Shown here: positions 37,373 through 46,542 of the stretch, one piece after another
Layout: the number at the start of each line of letters is the position of its first letter
Numbering within the stretch: position 1 is the stretch's first letter
Source: Tatumella citrea
Lineage (GTDB): Bacteria; Pseudomonadota; Gammaproteobacteria; Enterobacterales; Enterobacteriaceae
DNA length: 64,000 bases
Assembly (NCBI RefSeq): GCF_002163585.1
Contig: NZ_CP015579.1
Location: forward strand, 558,001-622,000
Direction of reading: 5' to 3'
The notes under the pieces: model-generated
What the model saw: the letters and a program-made list of their open reading frames with translations, nothing else
Told to the model about the DNA's origin: nothing
Database searches by the model: none
Position numbers and translations under genes: made by a program

Positions 37373-38686
37373 TTACGGATTAGCACCGTCTGCAAAGGTT
37401 GGCGGTAACGGCAGACTGGCATTTTTCCGTGCTTTGGAAACCTGGCTGGTGTCTACTTTTTCAGCCGCCGGATTGCCAAATTTCTGCATCACAAAGTTCG
37501 CCACATCAGCCACCTGCTGATCGTTTAACTGCGGAGCAAAGGATGGCATAAAAATATCACCCTGTTGCATATGGCGGTTAACACCGTTCAGTATCACCGA
37601 TACCACGTTTTTAGGATCGATGGCTCCGGTGCTGGAGTGGTGGAACAGTGACGGATAGGCGTGGAATCCCTGGCCTGATCCGGCACCTTCAGCACCGTGA
37701 CAGGTCGAACAGTTGCCTTCAAATACCACAGCGCCGGGTTGTGACTGTAGAGTGGCTGCATCAGCACCCCGCAGGCGGATAATGGCATCCGACGGCTGTC
37801 CCTGGCTGTCCCGTGGCACGCTCTGCTTCTCATCATCCACCGGTTTTACCGATTTCAGGTAAGTGGCTATATCCTGCAAATCTGAATCCGGCAGATATTG
37901 CAGGCTGTGCTCAATCGCTTCGGCCATCGGGCCTGATGCTGAGGCTTTGCCTGCCAGGTAACCGGTTTTCAGGTAGGTCACGATATCCTGACTCGACCAG
38001 TCGCCGATTCCTGATTTACCCGGGGTAATATTAAAGGCAATCCAGTCGCCTAAATCCCCGCCGGATAGCGGTTTGCTGGTATCCATTCCCATGGTCAGAT
38101 TACGCGGTGTATGGCAGGTGGTACAGTGTGCCAGTGCCTCTACCAGGTAACGACCATTGTTCCATTGTGGGCTCTGCTGAGGGTCATTTTTCAGTTCGCC
38201 TTCAGTCAGGTTAAACATTTTCCAGAAACGCATCCCCCAACGCTGGTTGAACGGGAACGGCAGAGAGGTTTCTGGTGCGGCTTTATGCACAGCCGGTAAT
38301 GACATCAGGTAGGCTTTGATGGCCAGAACATCGTCGCGTTTCATCTTGGTAAATGCGTCATACGGCATCGCCGGATACAGCTGCTCGCCGTTTTTACCGA
38401 CACCCTGACGGACCGCCGCGACAAACTGATCGTCGGTCCAGCTACCAATACCAAATTGTTTATCTGAGGAGATATTACTTCCCCAGATTTTACCGAACGG
38501 AGTCGCTACCGGGTAACCACCGCCATATGCCGGACCACCAGGGGCCGTATGACAAGCGGTACAGTCACTGGCAGTTGCCAGATATTCTCCGCGTTTAATT
38601 AAGTCAGCATTATCATCTGCCGCCAGTGCCAGGCTGCCATGCATCAGAGCTAACGCGATGGCCGATCGAATTATCACAGCTTTCAT
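37373..38686 (-). CDS. Triheme cytochrome c subunit of a sugar/gluconate dehydrogenase
   Basis: Membrane-associated cytochrome c of 437 residues with a signal peptide ending near LALA. Three CxxCH heme sites are seen at about residues 42-46 (CTACH), 188-192 (CTTCH) and 326-330 (CSTCH). This is the electron-transfer subunit of gluconate, sorbitol or fructose dehydrogenases, passing electrons to ubiquinone. It lies 10 bases downstream of the flavoprotein subunit. The C-terminus (LPLPPTFADG) lacks a clear anchor helix. Confidence 0.92.
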   Translation of the reverse strand: MKAVIIRSAIALALMHGSLALAADDNADLIKRGEYLATASDCTACHTAPGGPAYGGGYPVATPFGKIWGSNISSDKQFGIGSWTDDQFVAAVRQGVGKNGEQLYPAMPYDAFTKMKRDDVLAIKAYLMSLPAVHKAAPETSLPFPFNQRWGMRFWKMFNLTEGELKNDPQQSPQWNNGRYLVEALAHCTTCHTPRNLTMGMDTSKPLSGGDLGDWIAFNITPGKSGIGDWSSQDIVTYLKTGYLAGKASASGPMAEAIEHSLQYLPDSDLQDIATYLKSVKPVDDEKQSVPRDSQGQPSDAIIRLRGADAATLQSQPGAVVFEGNCSTCHGAEGAGSGQGFHAYPSLFHHSSTGAIDPKNVVSVILNGVNRHMQQGDIFMPSFAPQLNDQQVADVANFVMQKFGNPAAEKVDTSQVSKARKNASLPLPPTFADGANP

Positions 38687-38696
38687 CAGCTTTTCC

Positions 38697-40298
38697 TTAC
38701 AGGCTTTTCAGCACATAGTCGGCCATACGCAACGCCAGAGCCGTCCCCGTTAAAGTGGAGTTAACGGTTGACGCCGAAGGCATGATTCCGGTACCGGCAA
38801 TAAACAGGTTCGGATGGTCATGGGTACGACAGTTACCGTCAACGACGGAGTTCTTAGGATCGCTGCCCATAATCATGGTGCCGGTGATATGCTGGTTGTT
38901 GTCGTAGACACCACGCTGGCTATATAGCGGCTCGGTTCCACCCATCTGCTGAACAATTTTCCGGAAGTCAGACATAGACTGGTCATAACCGGCATGCACG
39001 TATTCAGGGAATTTGTAATACACCTCAAGACGCGGGATACCCCAGGCATCTTTCTCAGTTTTGCTGAGGACTAAGCGGTTTTCCGGATCCGGCAGCATTT
39101 CCAGCAGGCATTTCAGCTGTACAAAACGCTCGGCCTGGAAGGCCAGTTTGTCGTTCAGCGCTTTGCCGTAATAACCCTGACGTACCAGACGCTCGGTCAG
39201 ATAACGCACCGGCGAGGTGTTAGCCAGGTCGATACGCAATGCGGAACGCTCGCTACGCCAGCTACCGTCACGCATGTTGTTGATACTGCCCGGACGCATC
39301 GGACCACGACCAAACCAGATTGGCTCGTCAGCATAAAACTCGACGGAGGTGCCCGGGTGGTCCATCAGGTTACGTCCTACCATCCCGGAGCTGTTAGCAA
39401 TACCGTTTGGATAGCGATCTGAGGTCGACAGCAGCAGAATTTTCGGGCTTTCAACGCCGTTTGCGGTCAGAACAAACTGTTTACCGGTCACGCGGTGAGT
39501 CGCTTTGTTTTGATCCAGATAATGTACAGCCTGGATCACGCCATGATCATCTGCTTCGATGCGGTAAACCACGGCATTGGCGATAATTTTTACCCCGGCA
39601 TCCACTGCTTTGCGGGCAGAGATCCCGCCGTGGTACTGAGCATCGATAGGACAAACAGGCATACAGTTGTTATTACCACAGCAGGCCGGGCGTCCCTGAT
39701 AAGGAATACTGTTACGTGCCTGCGGACCGATACCCACCTGATAGCCAAGCGGGCTAAGGCGCTGTTTCAGGCGCTCAAAACCGTAAGGTAACGGAATGCC
39801 TGGTAACGGGTAAGGACGTGAGCGCGGCGAATTTAAATCATCATCACCGGAAACTCCCATCTGGTATTCCGCATCGCTGTAGTAAGGCTCTAAGTCCTCA
39901 TAGCTGATTGGCCAGTCACGACCAACACCGTACAGGGTATTGATCTTCATATCGTTTGGCAGCAGACGAAACGCCTGACCGGCCCAGTGCCAGGTGGTAC
40001 CACCGATGCCACGTAAATACTGGGCACGATAAGGGTCCGGACCTTTCTGGATCAGATAATTGTTATCAGTCGGAATAAATTTAGGCTGAGGTGCCCAGGG
40101 TTCCGGCGGATACGGTTCGGTAAAATCGCCTTTAAATGGCGAGTTGCGAAAATAGTTCACCGCTTCGTCACGCTTAATTTCCGGACCGGATTCAAGGATT
40201 AAGACAGAGGCACCCGCTTTAGCCATTTTTAGTGCTGCCAGTGAACCGGCAATCCCGGCTCCGATAACAACAACGTCGGCGCTTAATGAATCAGACAT
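38697..40298 (-). CDS. FAD (GMC) catalytic subunit of a periplasmic sugar dehydrogenase
   Basis: GMC oxidoreductase of 533 residues from the ATG after GGGGAG. The FAD site is VVIGAGIAGSLAALKMAKAG. The signature GIGGTTWHWAGQAF and the late GTGIMPSASTVNSTLTG are typical. A Cys-rich stretch near bases 39650-39692 (CCGNNNCMPVCP) matches the iron-sulfur region described in FAD glucose and fructose dehydrogenases. It has no signal of its own and is exported with the Tat-signal small subunit. The substrate may be gluconate, 2-ketogluconate or a polyol. It overlaps the small-subunit gene by eight bases. Confidence 0.92.
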   Translation of the reverse strand: MSDSLSADVVVIGAGIAGSLAALKMAKAGASVLILESGPEIKRDEAVNYFRNSPFKGDFTEPYPPEPWAPQPKFIPTDNNYLIQKGPDPYRAQYLRGIGGTTWHWAGQAFRLLPNDMKINTLYGVGRDWPISYEDLEPYYSDAEYQMGVSGDDDLNSPRSRPYPLPGIPLPYGFERLKQRLSPLGYQVGIGPQARNSIPYQGRPACCGNNNCMPVCPIDAQYHGGISARKAVDAGVKIIANAVVYRIEADDHGVIQAVHYLDQNKATHRVTGKQFVLTANGVESPKILLLSTSDRYPNGIANSSGMVGRNLMDHPGTSVEFYADEPIWFGRGPMRPGSINNMRDGSWRSERSALRIDLANTSPVRYLTERLVRQGYYGKALNDKLAFQAERFVQLKCLLEMLPDPENRLVLSKTEKDAWGIPRLEVYYKFPEYVHAGYDQSMSDFRKIVQQMGGTEPLYSQRGVYDNNQHITGTMIMGSDPKNSVVDGNCRTHDHPNLFIAGTGIMPSASTVNSTLTGTALALRMADYVLKSL

Positions 40299-40815
40299 GT
40301 ACTCTCCCCGCAGGTGGCTGCACCCAGAATCCTGGTTGGCCCGGCGCGTAGCTTGGCGGTAACACAGATTGTTTGAGCAGTTGGTAGCTGACAATATTTT
40401 CGAAGGCGATGCAGTCCGGACGCGGCAGTGGCCCGACAACACCGAGATACCAGCCAGACACCAGTGACTGATAGAGTGTATTAATATTTTCTGGCTGCGA
40501 TTTCATCAGGCTAAGCAGGGTGCTGCCATTAGCATCAGAGTGTTGTTGCAGCAGTGAGCTCAGCGTCTCCAACTGACTGTCCAGACCGGAAGTATGGGCT
40601 GCTAACCAGCTGTACAGGCGCTGCGCCAGCAGGGCATCGGGCTTATCCTGACCGGTAATCAGTACCGATAATGTGTTAAATCCGGCGGAGGGGGCGACTG
40701 CGGAAGCCAGTGGCGGACTGGCCAGCGCATAGCGGCCTGACAGAGTCTGCGACAATACGCCAGCCACTATCAGCCCCGCCGAGCCGGTCAGCAACCGGCG
40801 GCGTGTAAGATTCAT
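40291..40815 (-). CDS. Sugar dehydrogenase small subunit (Tat signal)
   Basis: Small (gamma) subunit of 174 residues in the gluconate-dehydrogenase/FAD-SLDH family. The N-terminus has a twin-arginine signal (LTRRRLLTGSAGLIVAGVLS) that carries the FAD subunit to the periplasm by hitch-hiking. The rest is helical, with YSWLAAHTSGLDSQLETL and the late ALASPPLAS-type linkers. First of the three dehydrogenase genes, 25 bases after the heme-binding protein gene. Confidence 0.88.
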   Translation of the reverse strand: MNLTRRRLLTGSAGLIVAGVLSQTLSGRYALASPPLASAVAPSAGFNTLSVLITGQDKPDALLAQRLYSWLAAHTSGLDSQLETLSSLLQQHSDANGSTLLSLMKSQPENINTLYQSLVSGWYLGVVGPLPRPDCIAFENIVSYQLLKQSVLPPSYAPGQPGFWVQPPAGRVHV

Positions 40816-40840
40816 TGGGGTGTTCCTTATCAGTGAAGCT

Positions 40841-41299
40841 CTACTTCAGGGATTTAGCCGCGGTTTCTGATGCCTGGTTGTCCAGATCCTGCTTCGGTGT
40901 ACTCACACCAACCGCACCAACAACTTCACCCTGCAGAGTTAACGGATAACCGCCACCTAATGGTACGGCATGCGGGATAGCTAATACGGTCGTCTCGCCA
41001 CTTTGCAGGCGCTGCATAAACTTCACTGACGGGGCATGGTAGAGGGCAGAGGTACGTGCTTTGCCGATAGCTGCATCGATACATCCCGGGGTGGCACCAT
41101 CTAAACGCTGGAACGACAGCAACATTCCATCGTTATCGACGACAACTGCACATCCGGTGCTGTTTTGCGCTTTGATGGTTGATTCAGCATTCTCAATGAC
41201 ATGGTTAGCCTGACTGTTGGTCAGAGTGGCTGCGCCGGCGGTAGCGGCGTACCCGGTGGTGAGCAGCAATGCAGCTGCCAGAAGCGTTTTAGTTTTCAT
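40841..41299 (-). CDS. GlcG/HbpS family heme-binding periplasmic protein
   Basis: GlcG/HbpS-type protein of 152 residues with a signal peptide ending at ATAGA. Family motifs are CAVVVDNDGMLLSFQRLDGA, DAAIGKARTSALYHAPS and the glycine-rich end VPLGGGYPLTLQGEVVGAVG. HbpS relatives bind heme and may act in redox sensing. It precedes the dehydrogenase genes and probably shares their transcript, so it may aid cytochrome function. Actual role unknown. Confidence 0.85.
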   Translation of the reverse strand: MKTKTLLAAALLLTTGYAATAGAATLTNSQANHVIENAESTIKAQNSTGCAVVVDNDGMLLSFQRLDGATPGCIDAAIGKARTSALYHAPSVKFMQRLQSGETTVLAIPHAVPLGGGYPLTLQGEVVGAVGVSTPKQDLDNQASETAAKSLK

Positions 41300-41634
41300 T
41301 GTGCCTGATTCCAGTTTATTGTCCGGGGTCTGACGGCGCCGGTTATTTTTGTCGTTTCATCAGCGACAGCACGGATATCTGCGCGTGCGAAATCGCAGTA
41401 CAAGGGTACTTTGTAAGGTTATTGTTAACAATGTTATATAAATAAAACTCATGGCTAATTAAGTTTTTTTGATGTTAACAATGGTGCTGGTGTGGTTAAC
41501 AGAGCTAGTCAAATGTTAATTGTGGTGTTTAGTAATTATGCAGGTTGCAGGCAGGTTCTGAGGTTCACAGGTTTAGCTCTGGAAATGAAAGTTTCCGGAA
41601 TAATGATCATTATCCCGGATGTGTAATTTATAGT
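41300..41634. other. Control region of the sugar dehydrogenase operon
   Basis: About 335 bases upstream of the heme-binding protein gene, with no gene. It contains a series of GTTAAC-type elements at 41423-41522, annotated separately, and is AT-rich throughout. Confidence 0.6.
41423..41522. repeat. Array of four GTTAAC-type elements
   Basis: TGTTAACAATG occurs exactly at 41423-41433 and again at 41473-41483, 50 bases apart. Variants GTTAACA (41495-41501) and TGTTAATTG (41514-41522) follow at about 21-base steps. The spacing is close to whole turns of DNA. This suggests cooperative binding of one regulator on one face of the helix upstream of the dehydrogenase operon. Regulator unknown. Confidence 0.5.
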
Positions 41635-42044
41635 TTACGATAACTGGATCTGATATTGCTCATCAGTAACCTTTTCCATCCAGTCGACCGGGCTACCATT
41701 CAGTGATTCAGCAATGGCAATATGGGTCATGGAGGTTGCAGGAGTGGCACCGTGCCAGTGTTTAACATCCGGGGGATCCACACGATATCACCGCTGTTGA
41801 TCACCTGAATAGCTTCGCCTTCACACTGAATCCATCCCTGGCCGTGGGTGACTATCAGAGTCTGGCCGAGCGGGTGAGTATGCCAGGCAGTTCGTGCTCC
41901 GGGTTCAAAGGTCACGGTTGCGCCGCCTACTTTGGCATCGTCGCTGCCGCTAAAAGGAGCATCAATACGTACATTACCGGTAAAATAGCTGTCCGGACCT
42001 TTGGCTGACGGGACCGAACCATTGGTGATAATTTTCAGCATCAT
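41635..42044 (-). pseudogene. Frameshifted cupin domain protein
   Basis: Cupin related to small manganese/carboxymuconolactone-type cupins, about 136 residues when restored. The first part reads normally (metal His in RTAWHTHPLGQTLIVTHGQG). At a C run at 41771-41775 (minus strand) the frame breaks: GDIVWIP continues as RMLNTG and stops early. One extra C restores [20 protein letters not shown] through to a natural stop at 41635. Either a genuine one-base deletion or a sequencing error in a homopolymer. The start follows AGGA with good spacing. Confidence 0.8.
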
Positions 42045-42207
42045 TATTTTCCTGTGGTATCTGTGGAACAGAATGTGGTGAATAATTGTGCAAAAAAACG
42101 GCGACAGATAATTGCCGCCGGGCTGAGTGTGTTTATGAATCTGGATCATTAACCTTCAGAGGCAGGAAACCTGTCGCTGGTGGCAGGCTAATCTCTGATA
42201 AACAGGA

Positions 42208-44004
42208 TTACTGATTGCCGGTAACACTGCTGTGTTTGCCACGTTTTATGCCTCTGCTGCCCCACTGTAACAACAGGAAAAACAGCACCACAATCAACAG
42301 GACGGCGGTAGAAGCCGCAGCCAGTGTCGGAGTAATCTGGAGTAAAATATCGTCCCACATCTGCTTAGGTAGTGTAGTTTTCAGACCGCCACCGATAAAT
42401 AATGCCACGGTTAATTCCTCGAACGAGCTGAGAAAACCAATCACAAAAGCCGCCAGCAGCCCTCCTTTTACCGAAGGCAGGGTGATGCGGTATAAGATCT
42501 GTAATTTACCTGCGCCAAGGGTGGCCGCAGCCTGATTTAGCCGCCAGTCATGCCCACGAAATGATGTCAGCAAAATGACAAACACCATCGGCAGTGCAAT
42601 CACAATATGGCCGATAATAATCCCTGTATTGGTCGCCACCAGACCTGTATGGGCGCAAAGATAAAACAGTGCAATCGCAATGACGATAGCCGGGATAATC
42701 ATTGGCAGCAGGAACAGCAGAAAAATAACCCGCGATAAGCGACTGTGAGAACGGCTAAGACTATAGGCAGCCATACCCGCAATTACCGTACTGCACACTG
42801 CAACGACCAGACCAATCGCAAATGAGCGGAGTGTTGCATCCATCCACTGCGATGAAGAAAAATAGACCTGATACCATTTCAGACTGAAACCTTGTGGCGG
42901 AAACGACAAGAAGCTGCTGGCGGTAAATGACATAGGGATCACCGCCAGCACCGGCAGAACCAACACCGCAATCAATAACCAGCTGAACACGCCTAACAGT
43001 GGCAGTCTGAATCCACGTCTCCGCAGAGGGCCTGACAGCCACAGTAGCCCCGATGACAGGCGAGCCAGCAGGTCAACAATCACCCAGCCCAGACGGCTGA
43101 GTAACCGGTGTCGCCGCGAGGTATTGCTGCGGCTTTCACCTGCCAGGGAAGATAAACCAAACAGCAGGTCATAAATAATGCAGCTGATCACGGCGGCCAG
43201 CACCAGAATCACCGCCAGAGCACAACCCAACTGCCAGTTCTGTAACTGATTAATCTGCAGGATGATCATCTGCCCAAGCATCATTTCATGTGGGCTGCCG
43301 AGGAAGGTGGGGGTAATAAAAAAACCCAGACTACTGATAAATATGAGTAACCCAGCCGCCGCGACACCCCGCATCGACAAGGTAAAAAAGATACGCCAGA
43401 AAGCCTGAGCCCCGTCAGCCCCCAGGGTTGCCGCAGCTTTTAACAGATTGTCATTGATCTGACTTAACACCGGCATCAGTGTCACTACCCCCAGCGGCAG
43501 CATGGTATGCACCATGGCAAAGATCACCACCGGACGGTTAAACAACATATTATCGCCATTTAATCCCAGCCATCGTGCGGCTTCGGCCACCGGTCCGTTA
43601 TGCCCCAGTAAAATCAGCCAGGTGAAGTTTTTGACTAAGGTGCTGCTCCAGAAAGCCAGCAGGATAAGCATCATAAGTATTTTTCGCAGTCCGGCAGTGA
43701 CCCGGCTTAACCAGTAAGCCAGGGGATAGCCAAACAGCAGGCTCAGGGCGGTGGTCCAGAAAGCAATCACAAAGGTGTTTAGCAATACCCGCTGGTAAAC
43801 GCCGTGGGTGGCGAATCTGTCGAATCCGGCCAGAGAAAAATGGCCTCCGGCATTGGTCACGCTCAGTATAAAAATCCGCAGCGACGGAAACAGCAGAAAC
43901 AATGCCAGAAAAATGATCCCCGGCACCGCAAGCCATAACATGCCAGGACGCCTGAAAAAGCGCCCGGGCACCGATTTCAGGGCAATTTCAGTCACCGTAC
44001 TCAT
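42208..44004 (-). CDS. Fused double ABC transporter permease (PotB-PotC type)
   Basis: Two permease domains of the spermidine/putrescine type joined in one 598-residue chain. The first half (about 1-290) has the coupling loop LLKAAATLGADGAQAFWRIF. The second half (about 325-590) has LNQAAATLGAGKLQILYRIT. The usual systems have separate PotB and PotC proteins; fused forms occur in some ferric and organic-acid importers. It follows the monooxygenase gene in an operon with a PotA-like ATPase and a PotD-like binding protein. Confidence 0.9.
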   Translation of the reverse strand: MSTVTEIALKSVPGRFFRRPGMLWLAVPGIIFLALFLLFPSLRIFILSVTNAGGHFSLAGFDRFATHGVYQRVLLNTFVIAFWTTALSLLFGYPLAYWLSRVTAGLRKILMMLILLAFWSSTLVKNFTWLILLGHNGPVAEAARWLGLNGDNMLFNRPVVIFAMVHTMLPLGVVTLMPVLSQINDNLLKAAATLGADGAQAFWRIFFTLSMRGVAAAGLLIFISSLGFFITPTFLGSPHEMMLGQMIILQINQLQNWQLGCALAVILVLAAVISCIIYDLLFGLSSLAGESRSNTSRRHRLLSRLGWVIVDLLARLSSGLLWLSGPLRRRGFRLPLLGVFSWLLIAVLVLPVLAVIPMSFTASSFLSFPPQGFSLKWYQVYFSSSQWMDATLRSFAIGLVVAVCSTVIAGMAAYSLSRSHSRLSRVIFLLFLLPMIIPAIVIAIALFYLCAHTGLVATNTGIIIGHIVIALPMVFVILLTSFRGHDWRLNQAAATLGAGKLQILYRITLPSVKGGLLAAFVIGFLSSFEELTVALFIGGGLKTTLPKQMWDDILLQITPTLAAASTAVLLIVVLFFLLLQWGSRGIKRGKHSSVTGNQ

Positions 44005-44042
44005 AACAAATCCTTACCGGCAATCTCTCAGATACCGAAATT

Positions 44043-45389
44043 TCAGCGGTCAGACGAACGGGGAGTATGACGATTCACGGGGCGCGAAAGGCCCAGATGG
44101 TCACGTAGTGTCTGCCCCTGATAGTCAGTCCGGTAAAGCCCGCGCGCCTGTAACTCAGGGACCACCTGACGGACGAAATCCTGTAAGTCATCGGGCAGCG
44201 TGTGAAAACTGAGCATAAATCCGTCAGCAGCATCAGATTCCATCCATTCGGTCATATGGTCAGCTATCATTGCGGGAGTGCCGCATAGAGAGACCTTGCC
44301 ACGTTCATAGGAGGAATAAAGCTGCCTCAGGGTTAATTTTTGTTCACGGATCATGGCGGCCAGCTGGTTGAAATAAGCCTGGTGAAAATTCGCTTTTTCC
44401 GGAATCAGCTCGACAGGAATAGGCTCATCCAACGGCAGGTCACTTAAGTCGGTTTCCAGGTCGGCACTGAGCATCATTTTTCCGACCTCCGGATGAATCA
44501 TATTTTGTAGCTGTTGAAATTTATCCTGGGCTTCCCAGAGGCTCTCGCCAGTGACTACCGACAAACCCGCCAGGATTTTCAGATCATCAGGATGCCGTCC
44601 AAAACCGGGCATCCGGCCTTTAAGATCAGCATAAAATTTCTGCCCTGCGGTCAGTGTCGGATCGGACGCAAACACCACTTCAGCGGTTTCGGCCGCCAGT
44701 GTTTTCCCGGCTTCAGAAGAGCCTGCCTGAATAATTACCGGATGTCCCTGCGGGCTGCGCTGAATATTCAGTCCGCCGAAGACTTTGAAAAATTCGCCAT
44801 TGAAATCAGTGGTATGATATTTTTCCGGGTCAAAATACCGGTATTGCTCGCGGTCATAAATAAATGCGTCATCATCCCAGGTATCCCACAGGCTGGCGAC
44901 GATAGAGTAGAACTCTTTCGCCCGGGCATAACGTTTGTCATGCGGCGGCAGCCGGTCGAGACCAAAATTTCTGGCCGCGTAATCATTGGCGGATGTCACA
45001 ATATTCCATGCGGCTCTGCCCTCAGAAATAAGATCCAGAGAAGCAAATAAGCGGGCAATGTTATACGGCTCATAAAAGCTGGTGGATGCCGTTGCTCCCA
45101 GACCGATGTGTTGAGTCGCGCCTGCAATCGCGGTGAGCTGGGTGATGGGTTCCAGCCTGTTCATGTAATTAGGTGAACGGCTGTGAATATGTAAATTATC
45201 GGTACGGGTTGCCGGAGTATCCGCAATAAAGAACAGATCAAATAACCCTTGTTCTGCGGTACGGGCCAGCTCTTTCAGATAGCCAATATTGGTGGCTCCA
45301 CCTGCCGGTGCACTGGAATTAAGCCAGGCAGACATATGGTCACCATAAGGCTGCGCGAGTAATCCCAGATGAATTTGTTTGCTGCTCAT
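44043..45389 (-). CDS. NtaA/SnaA/DszA-type flavin-dependent monooxygenase
   Basis: Bacterial luciferase-like (LLM) monooxygenase of 448 residues. Family traits include IGYLKELARTAEQGLFDLFF, LGLGATASTSFYEPYNIARL-type core strands, RAAWNIVTSANDYAARNFG and HPVIIQAGSSEAGKTLAAET. It belongs with nitrilotriacetate, dibenzothiophene sulfone and pristinamycin monooxygenases that use FMNH2 from a separate reductase, which is not in this cluster. It sits inside an ABC importer operon, so it likely oxidises the imported compound for carbon, nitrogen or sulfur. Substrate unknown. Confidence 0.9.
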   Translation of the reverse strand: MSSKQIHLGLLAQPYGDHMSAWLNSSAPAGGATNIGYLKELARTAEQGLFDLFFIADTPATRTDNLHIHSRSPNYMNRLEPITQLTAIAGATQHIGLGATASTSFYEPYNIARLFASLDLISEGRAAWNIVTSANDYAARNFGLDRLPPHDKRYARAKEFYSIVASLWDTWDDDAFIYDREQYRYFDPEKYHTTDFNGEFFKVFGGLNIQRSPQGHPVIIQAGSSEAGKTLAAETAEVVFASDPTLTAGQKFYADLKGRMPGFGRHPDDLKILAGLSVVTGESLWEAQDKFQQLQNMIHPEVGKMMLSADLETDLSDLPLDEPIPVELIPEKANFHQAYFNQLAAMIREQKLTLRQLYSSYERGKVSLCGTPAMIADHMTEWMESDAADGFMLSFHTLPDDLQDFVRQVVPELQARGLYRTDYQGQTLRDHLGLSRPVNRHTPRSSDR

Positions 45390-45415
45390 TTGCTACTCCC
45401 CGAATTCGATGTGAA

Positions 45416-46483
45416 TCAGCCCCCGATGAGCCATTCCTGGAAACGTTCATTAGCGGCATCGTAATTTTTACCCCACCAGGTGGCATCCTGACGGACCAGA
45501 CCTTTGAGGTTTTCAGGCCAGGTAGCCAGCTGCTGAGCTGCGGATTTGTCCATCAGACCGAGTGCCTTAGAATTACTTGGGCCGTTGCTGGTGAGTGCGG
45601 AGTACTCTGCCTGGCGGTCAGGCCGCATGCAGAATTTGATGAACTGACGTGCCTGGGCGAGTCTGGGAGTCCCGCTGACGATTGACCAGCCATCGACACT
45701 ATAGGTCCCTTGCCAGACGATTTTTACCGGAGCCCCGGCATGGATCGCTGCCAGTGCCCGGGAGTTCCAGGTGTCTGACAGGCTGACTTCACCGCTTTGT
45801 AACAACTGGGTATTCTGAGCACCATCGGACCACCAGACATTGATATGGTCGCGAATTTTATCCAGAGATTTCATTGCTCTGTCGATATCCAGCGGATAGA
45901 GATCTGCCGGAGCCACGCCATCGGCCAGCAATGCGGCTTCAAAGGTACAGGACGGTGAGCGGTACAGTCCGCGGCGGCCAGGAAATTTGTTGGTATCCCA
46001 GTAATCTTTCCAGTTTGCAGGGCCATTGTTGCCAAATTTATCGGTCCGGTAAGCCATAATGGCGGCCCAGACAGAAAATCCAAACCAGTTACCCGTCAGC
46101 ATGCCAGGGAGAATGTCTTGTGTATCGCTGCCGGTCATCTCCAGCGGCGCGAGGTAGTTTTTACCTTCTGTCAGACGGATAACGTTATCCGGAGTCACCA
46201 TCGCGATATCCCACATATGGGAACCTGAATCCACGGCCAGTTTAAACTGAGTCACAGCATCTGATTCGTGAGCCACATTAGTGATATGAATACCGGTTTC
46301 TTTTTCGAACGGATCGTAAAATGCCTTACGGAGTGCGGGTCCCAGAGAACCGCCATTATCGGCAATCACCAGAGTTTCTGCTGCAAACGAGCGGGGGATC
46401 CATAATGAGGGCACCGCCAATGCTGCACCGGTGATACCCATTGTTTTTAAAAATCCCCGACGACTATCTTGTTTTTTAAGCAT
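45416..46483 (-). CDS. PotD-like ABC transporter binding protein (Tat signal)
   Basis: Extracellular binding protein of 355 residues in the PotD/spermidine-type family. The N-terminus has a twin-arginine motif (DSRRGFLKTMGITGAALAVP) and a cleavage region near RSFA, suggesting export by Tat, unusual for this family. The fold features include VIADNGGSLGPALRKAFYDP and SFAVWW-type hinge strands. It lies 26 bases upstream of the monooxygenase gene. The ligand is unknown. Confidence 0.88.
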   Translation of the reverse strand: MLKKQDSRRGFLKTMGITGAALAVPSLWIPRSFAAETLVIADNGGSLGPALRKAFYDPFEKETGIHITNVAHESDAVTQFKLAVDSGSHMWDIAMVTPDNVIRLTEGKNYLAPLEMTGSDTQDILPGMLTGNWFGFSVWAAIMAYRTDKFGNNGPANWKDYWDTNKFPGRRGLYRSPSCTFEAALLADGVAPADLYPLDIDRAMKSLDKIRDHINVWWSDGAQNTQLLQSGEVSLSDTWNSRALAAIHAGAPVKIVWQGTYSVDGWSIVSGTPRLAQARQFIKFCMRPDRQAEYSALTSNGPSNSKALGLMDKSAAQQLATWPENLKGLVRQDATWWGKNYDAANERFQEWLIGG

Positions 46484-46542
46484 GGTTCAGCCTCCCTCAA
46501 AATATTGTTGGTGAGTAAATAAAGATTTAGTACTGAAAATAT

